Assembly: GCA_905221605.1 (NCBI GenBank)
Contig: CAJNDS010000327.1
Span: 1-64,000 of the forward strand
Direction of reading: 5' to 3'
Length of the DNA stretch: 64,000 nt
Source: Symbiodinium natans
Lineage: Eukaryota > Sar > Dinophyceae > Suessiales > Symbiodiniaceae
Shown: piece after piece, positions 61,958 through 64,000 of the stretch
Layout of the letters: each line of letters begins with the position of its first letter
Position numbering within the stretch: position 1 is the first letter of the stretch
Notes under the pieces: generated by a model
The model's database searches: none
Seen by the model: only the letters and a program-made list of their open reading frames with translations
Told to the model about the DNA's origin: nothing
Made by a program: the position numbers and the translations under genes

Positions 61958-63940
61958 ATGACCGAAGTGGCTGGGCATGTTTCGCAGATGCGGGCCCTGT
62001 TGGCCCAGGTCTTTGGCCCCGGTCGACCGTCAGACAAGGATCTAGAGGAGCAGCAAAACCTTTTGCCAGCGGGGGCGCCAGGCTCCGGCGACGCCTGTGT
62101 GTCCCTGGTGGTGGGGACCCTGCTGGCAGCCGCATCGCTGGTCAGCGTCGGCGTGGTGGTCTTCAGTGCATTTTTGGACACATGGCTTTGGCCCGTGTTG
62201 GGCGTGTTGCTTTTGCTGGGGCATGGCTTCCTGATCAAGGCCACGGCAGCCACGGCGGCTACGGAGGGGAAGCCGAATGCCTGGGACTTCTCCCACGCCG
62301 CCCTGGTGTGCGAGGCCCTCGCCTACGCGGCCCTGGCGCCCACGTACTTCTTCCGCTCCCTGGTGGTGCCCTGGTGGTGGTGGAACGCAGTGGCGCTGCT
62401 TCTCCTGCTTCCTGCCACGGTGCTGCTCGTGTGCTTGATCTACAACAACATCCGCAGCGGCTCACGTGGACAGAAGGCAGCTGTTCCAGGCTACGTGATG
62501 ATTGCGGCGACTTGCTTGCTTGTGGCTCTCTTGCTGATCTTCGCGGGCAACGTGGGCATCCAGACCCTTTCGATGCCCCTCTTCCTCTCGAGGGACGTCT
62601 TGGAGAGGGTGGGCGTCGTCCGGACCTTCAACGAGTTCAAGGGCGGAGAGGGAGACAGCTCCATCAGCTACCAAACCTGCGACCTGGCAACTTCGAAGTG
62701 CAGCCTCGGTGATTTCGCTCGGGATGAGTGGACGGCCGTGCGCCCGGGAGGGTCCACCAGCTGCATGGTGGGTGACTTTGAGTTCCTGGTCTACAGGGGT
62801 GACCCCAAGAAAGTGCTTCTGCACATGCATGGCGGAGGGGCCTGTTGGAATTGGGTCACGTTCCTTTTGGATGCATGCACGCGCACGGCGCCCATGACCC
62901 CGAGCGGGATCTTCAATGCCTCGGAGCCGGGCAATCCATTCTACGGCTGGACCGTCATTGACGTTCCGTACTGCTCCGGCGACATCTTCGGGGGCGCCAC
63001 GGAGAACTTCTGGATCCTCGCACACCAGACCGCCAGCGCCTGGAAGAAGCAGTCGGGCTATGCCAACATGGACGCCGTCATGAAATGGACTCACGAGCAG
63101 TTCGGCGGCCACGCCGGCGACGACGGCCACGGTGGCCACGACGCCGGCCACGGCGGCCACGGCCTGGATCGGCTTTCGAGTCTCGTCGTGTCAGGCGAGT
63201 CCGCAGGTTCCCTGGGCCTTCAGATCTGGGGCAGTGACATCCTGACCCGCCTCGAGGGCAAGTACGACCCCAAGGGCACCTACTTCATCGGCGACTCCTT
63301 CCTCGGGGTGATGGTGGATGACCAGGACCTGCTGCAACGGCAGGTGATCGACTACTGGAGATTGTGCGACTCCGGTGTCGTCCCACCCGACCTGAGCCCA
63401 AAATGCCACCCGGATGAGCTTTTCCTGGCCGACTTCGTTGAGGACACCTTGCAGAAGTTCCCCGATGTTCGCTACCTCATGCTGAGCAGCAAGTTCGACA
63501 TGGTCCAGAAGGCCTTTGCAGACATGCTTGTGATCCTGGATGACTTGTGGCTGATCGCCACCCAGGGCTGGGACAAGGTACCCAAGTTCACCAACGCCTC
63601 CTTCTACGAGGAGGTCAGCGAGCATCTGAAGCCGTATTCTGCCTATCCCCAGTTCTCAGCCTACCTTGTGGATTCCAATCAGCACACGTACACCTGTTTC
63701 GACATTGGCTGCATCGACATGGCGACGCCGGCAGGGCCGCTGAACAACTGCAGCAGCCCAGATGTCGGAGAGCGCCTGCTCCCCTGGCTGACGCCAGACG
63801 AGACCACCCAGCCTCTGTACCAATGCTACGACCTCACGCGTGATTCCCCCATGTGGACGGGCCCCTACTGCAACCGTTCCCTGCCCTGGGTGGCGGGCAA
63901 GTGCCATTCGCGACCCGGCGTCCAGTGCAAGGACTACTGA
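61958..63940 (+). CDS. Five-pass membrane protein with NOTUM/pectin-acetylesterase-type hydrolase domain, copy 2
   Basis: 660 aa, nearly identical to copy 1 over its whole length. It has the same five helices and motifs; Ser415, Asp514 and His576 are expected, shifted by four residues. The main difference is the loop after HEQFGGHAGDDGH, where copy 2 has GGHDAGHGGHGLDR against AGDGGHGLDR. Other changes are scattered (for example QL to HL near 545, TR to TQ near 618). No intron. Head-to-tail placement on the same strand with a repeated upstream block shows tandem duplication, a common way for dinoflagellates to raise dosage. The 3' flank beyond 63940 matches that after the relic at 60968. Confidence 0.88.
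   Translation: MTEVAGHVSQMRALLAQVFGPGRPSDKDLEEQQNLLPAGAPGSGDACVSLVVGTLLAAASLVSVGVVVFSAFLDTWLWPVLGVLLLLGHGFLIKATAATAATEGKPNAWDFSHAALVCEALAYAALAPTYFFRSLVVPWWWWNAVALLLLLPATVLLVCLIYNNIRSGSRGQKAAVPGYVMIAATCLLVALLLIFAGNVGIQTLSMPLFLSRDVLERVGVVRTFNEFKGGEGDSSISYQTCDLATSKCSLGDFARDEWTAVRPGGSTSCMVGDFEFLVYRGDPKKVLLHMHGGGACWNWVTFLLDACTRTAPMTPSGIFNASEPGNPFYGWTVIDVPYCSGDIFGGATENFWILAHQTASAWKKQSGYANMDAVMKWTHEQFGGHAGDDGHGGHDAGHGGHGLDRLSSLVVSGESAGSLGLQIWGSDILTRLEGKYDPKGTYFIGDSFLGVMVDDQDLLQRQVIDYWRLCDSGVVPPDLSPKCHPDELFLADFVEDTLQKFPDVRYLMLSSKFDMVQKAFADMLVILDDLWLIATQGWDKVPKFTNASFYEEVSEHLKPYSAYPQFSAYLVDSNQHTYTCFDIGCIDMATPAGPLNNCSSPDVGERLLPWLTPDETTQPLYQCYDLTRDSPMWTGPYCNRSLPWVAGKCHSRPGVQCKDY
63106..63163 (+). repeat. 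GGCCACG(A/G)CGGCG minisatellite inside the NOTUM-like gene
   Basis: Short GC-rich units encode Gly/His/Asp. The equivalent in copy 1 is 60028-60069, 12 bases shorter. Confidence 0.7.
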
Positions 63941-64000
63941 GGCCTGTGAGTTTTGTACAGGAGGCGCCGTTCCGGCGTACTCAGCTGTTAGCTGTTATCG

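Noticed and set aside
59380-63160. Long minus-strand frames opposite the NOTUM-like genes (228 and 232 codons)
   Set aside because: They are antisense shadows of GC-rich coding sequence, conserved only because the sense genes are near-identical.

Overview
The window looks like nuclear DNA of a dinoflagellate, probably a coral-symbiont type (Symbiodiniaceae or a relative). The reasons are: introns with GT donors and AG|G acceptors, TTTAGGG-type telomere-like repeats, intronless genes in head-to-tail tandem, a MORN-PARP gene, many degraded retroelements, and a spliced-leader-like 12-mer inside an LTR. This assignment is an inference. No operon, Shine-Dalgarno site, CRISPR array, rRNA or convincing tRNA gene was seen.

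Layout. 1-4822: a Ty1/copia retrotransposon on the minus strand, open for 1,367 codons and cut by the left edge. 6045-8452 (minus): a split MORN-PARP gene with two compensating frameshifts. 8803-10465 (minus): a three-exon small GTPase with a (CA)n microsatellite in intron 1. 10466-13850: no recognised gene. 13856-15975: decayed pieces of a non-LTR element and of a copia element, on both strands. 16036-25930: a complete, very young copia element with near-identical 371/372-bp LTRs and one 2,665-codon polyprotein that carries a roughly 670-residue extension after RNase H. 25931-40590: mostly unrecognised, repeat-bearing DNA.

40590-51610: a tandem segmental duplication carrying two paralogous genes for small secreted or single-pass membrane proteins (signal-peptide exon, Cys-containing exon, transmembrane exon). 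Their introns and spacers are full of TTTAGGG-like arrays. In the first copy a tyrosine-recombinase-type retroelement (DIRS/Ngaro/PAT group, A1-body-B1-A2-B2 split direct repeats) sits inside such an array within the first intron. MITE-like insertions distinguish the two copies, and one has a clean TA target duplication and an empty paralogous site.

51610-58870: telomere-like arrays, a 225-bp C/T-only tract and a palindromic 13-bp tandem repeat, with no recognised gene. 58876-63940: two tandem intronless genes (656 and 660 aa) for five-pass membrane proteins with a pectin-acetylesterase/NOTUM-type hydrolase domain, with a relic C-terminus of another copy between them.

How the parts relate. 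The host genes (PARP, GTPase, secreted/TM pair, NOTUM pair) do not form an obvious pathway. The most informative signals are a retroelement lodged in interstitial telomere-like repeats, the extra C-terminal module of the young copia element, and the marks of tandem duplication.
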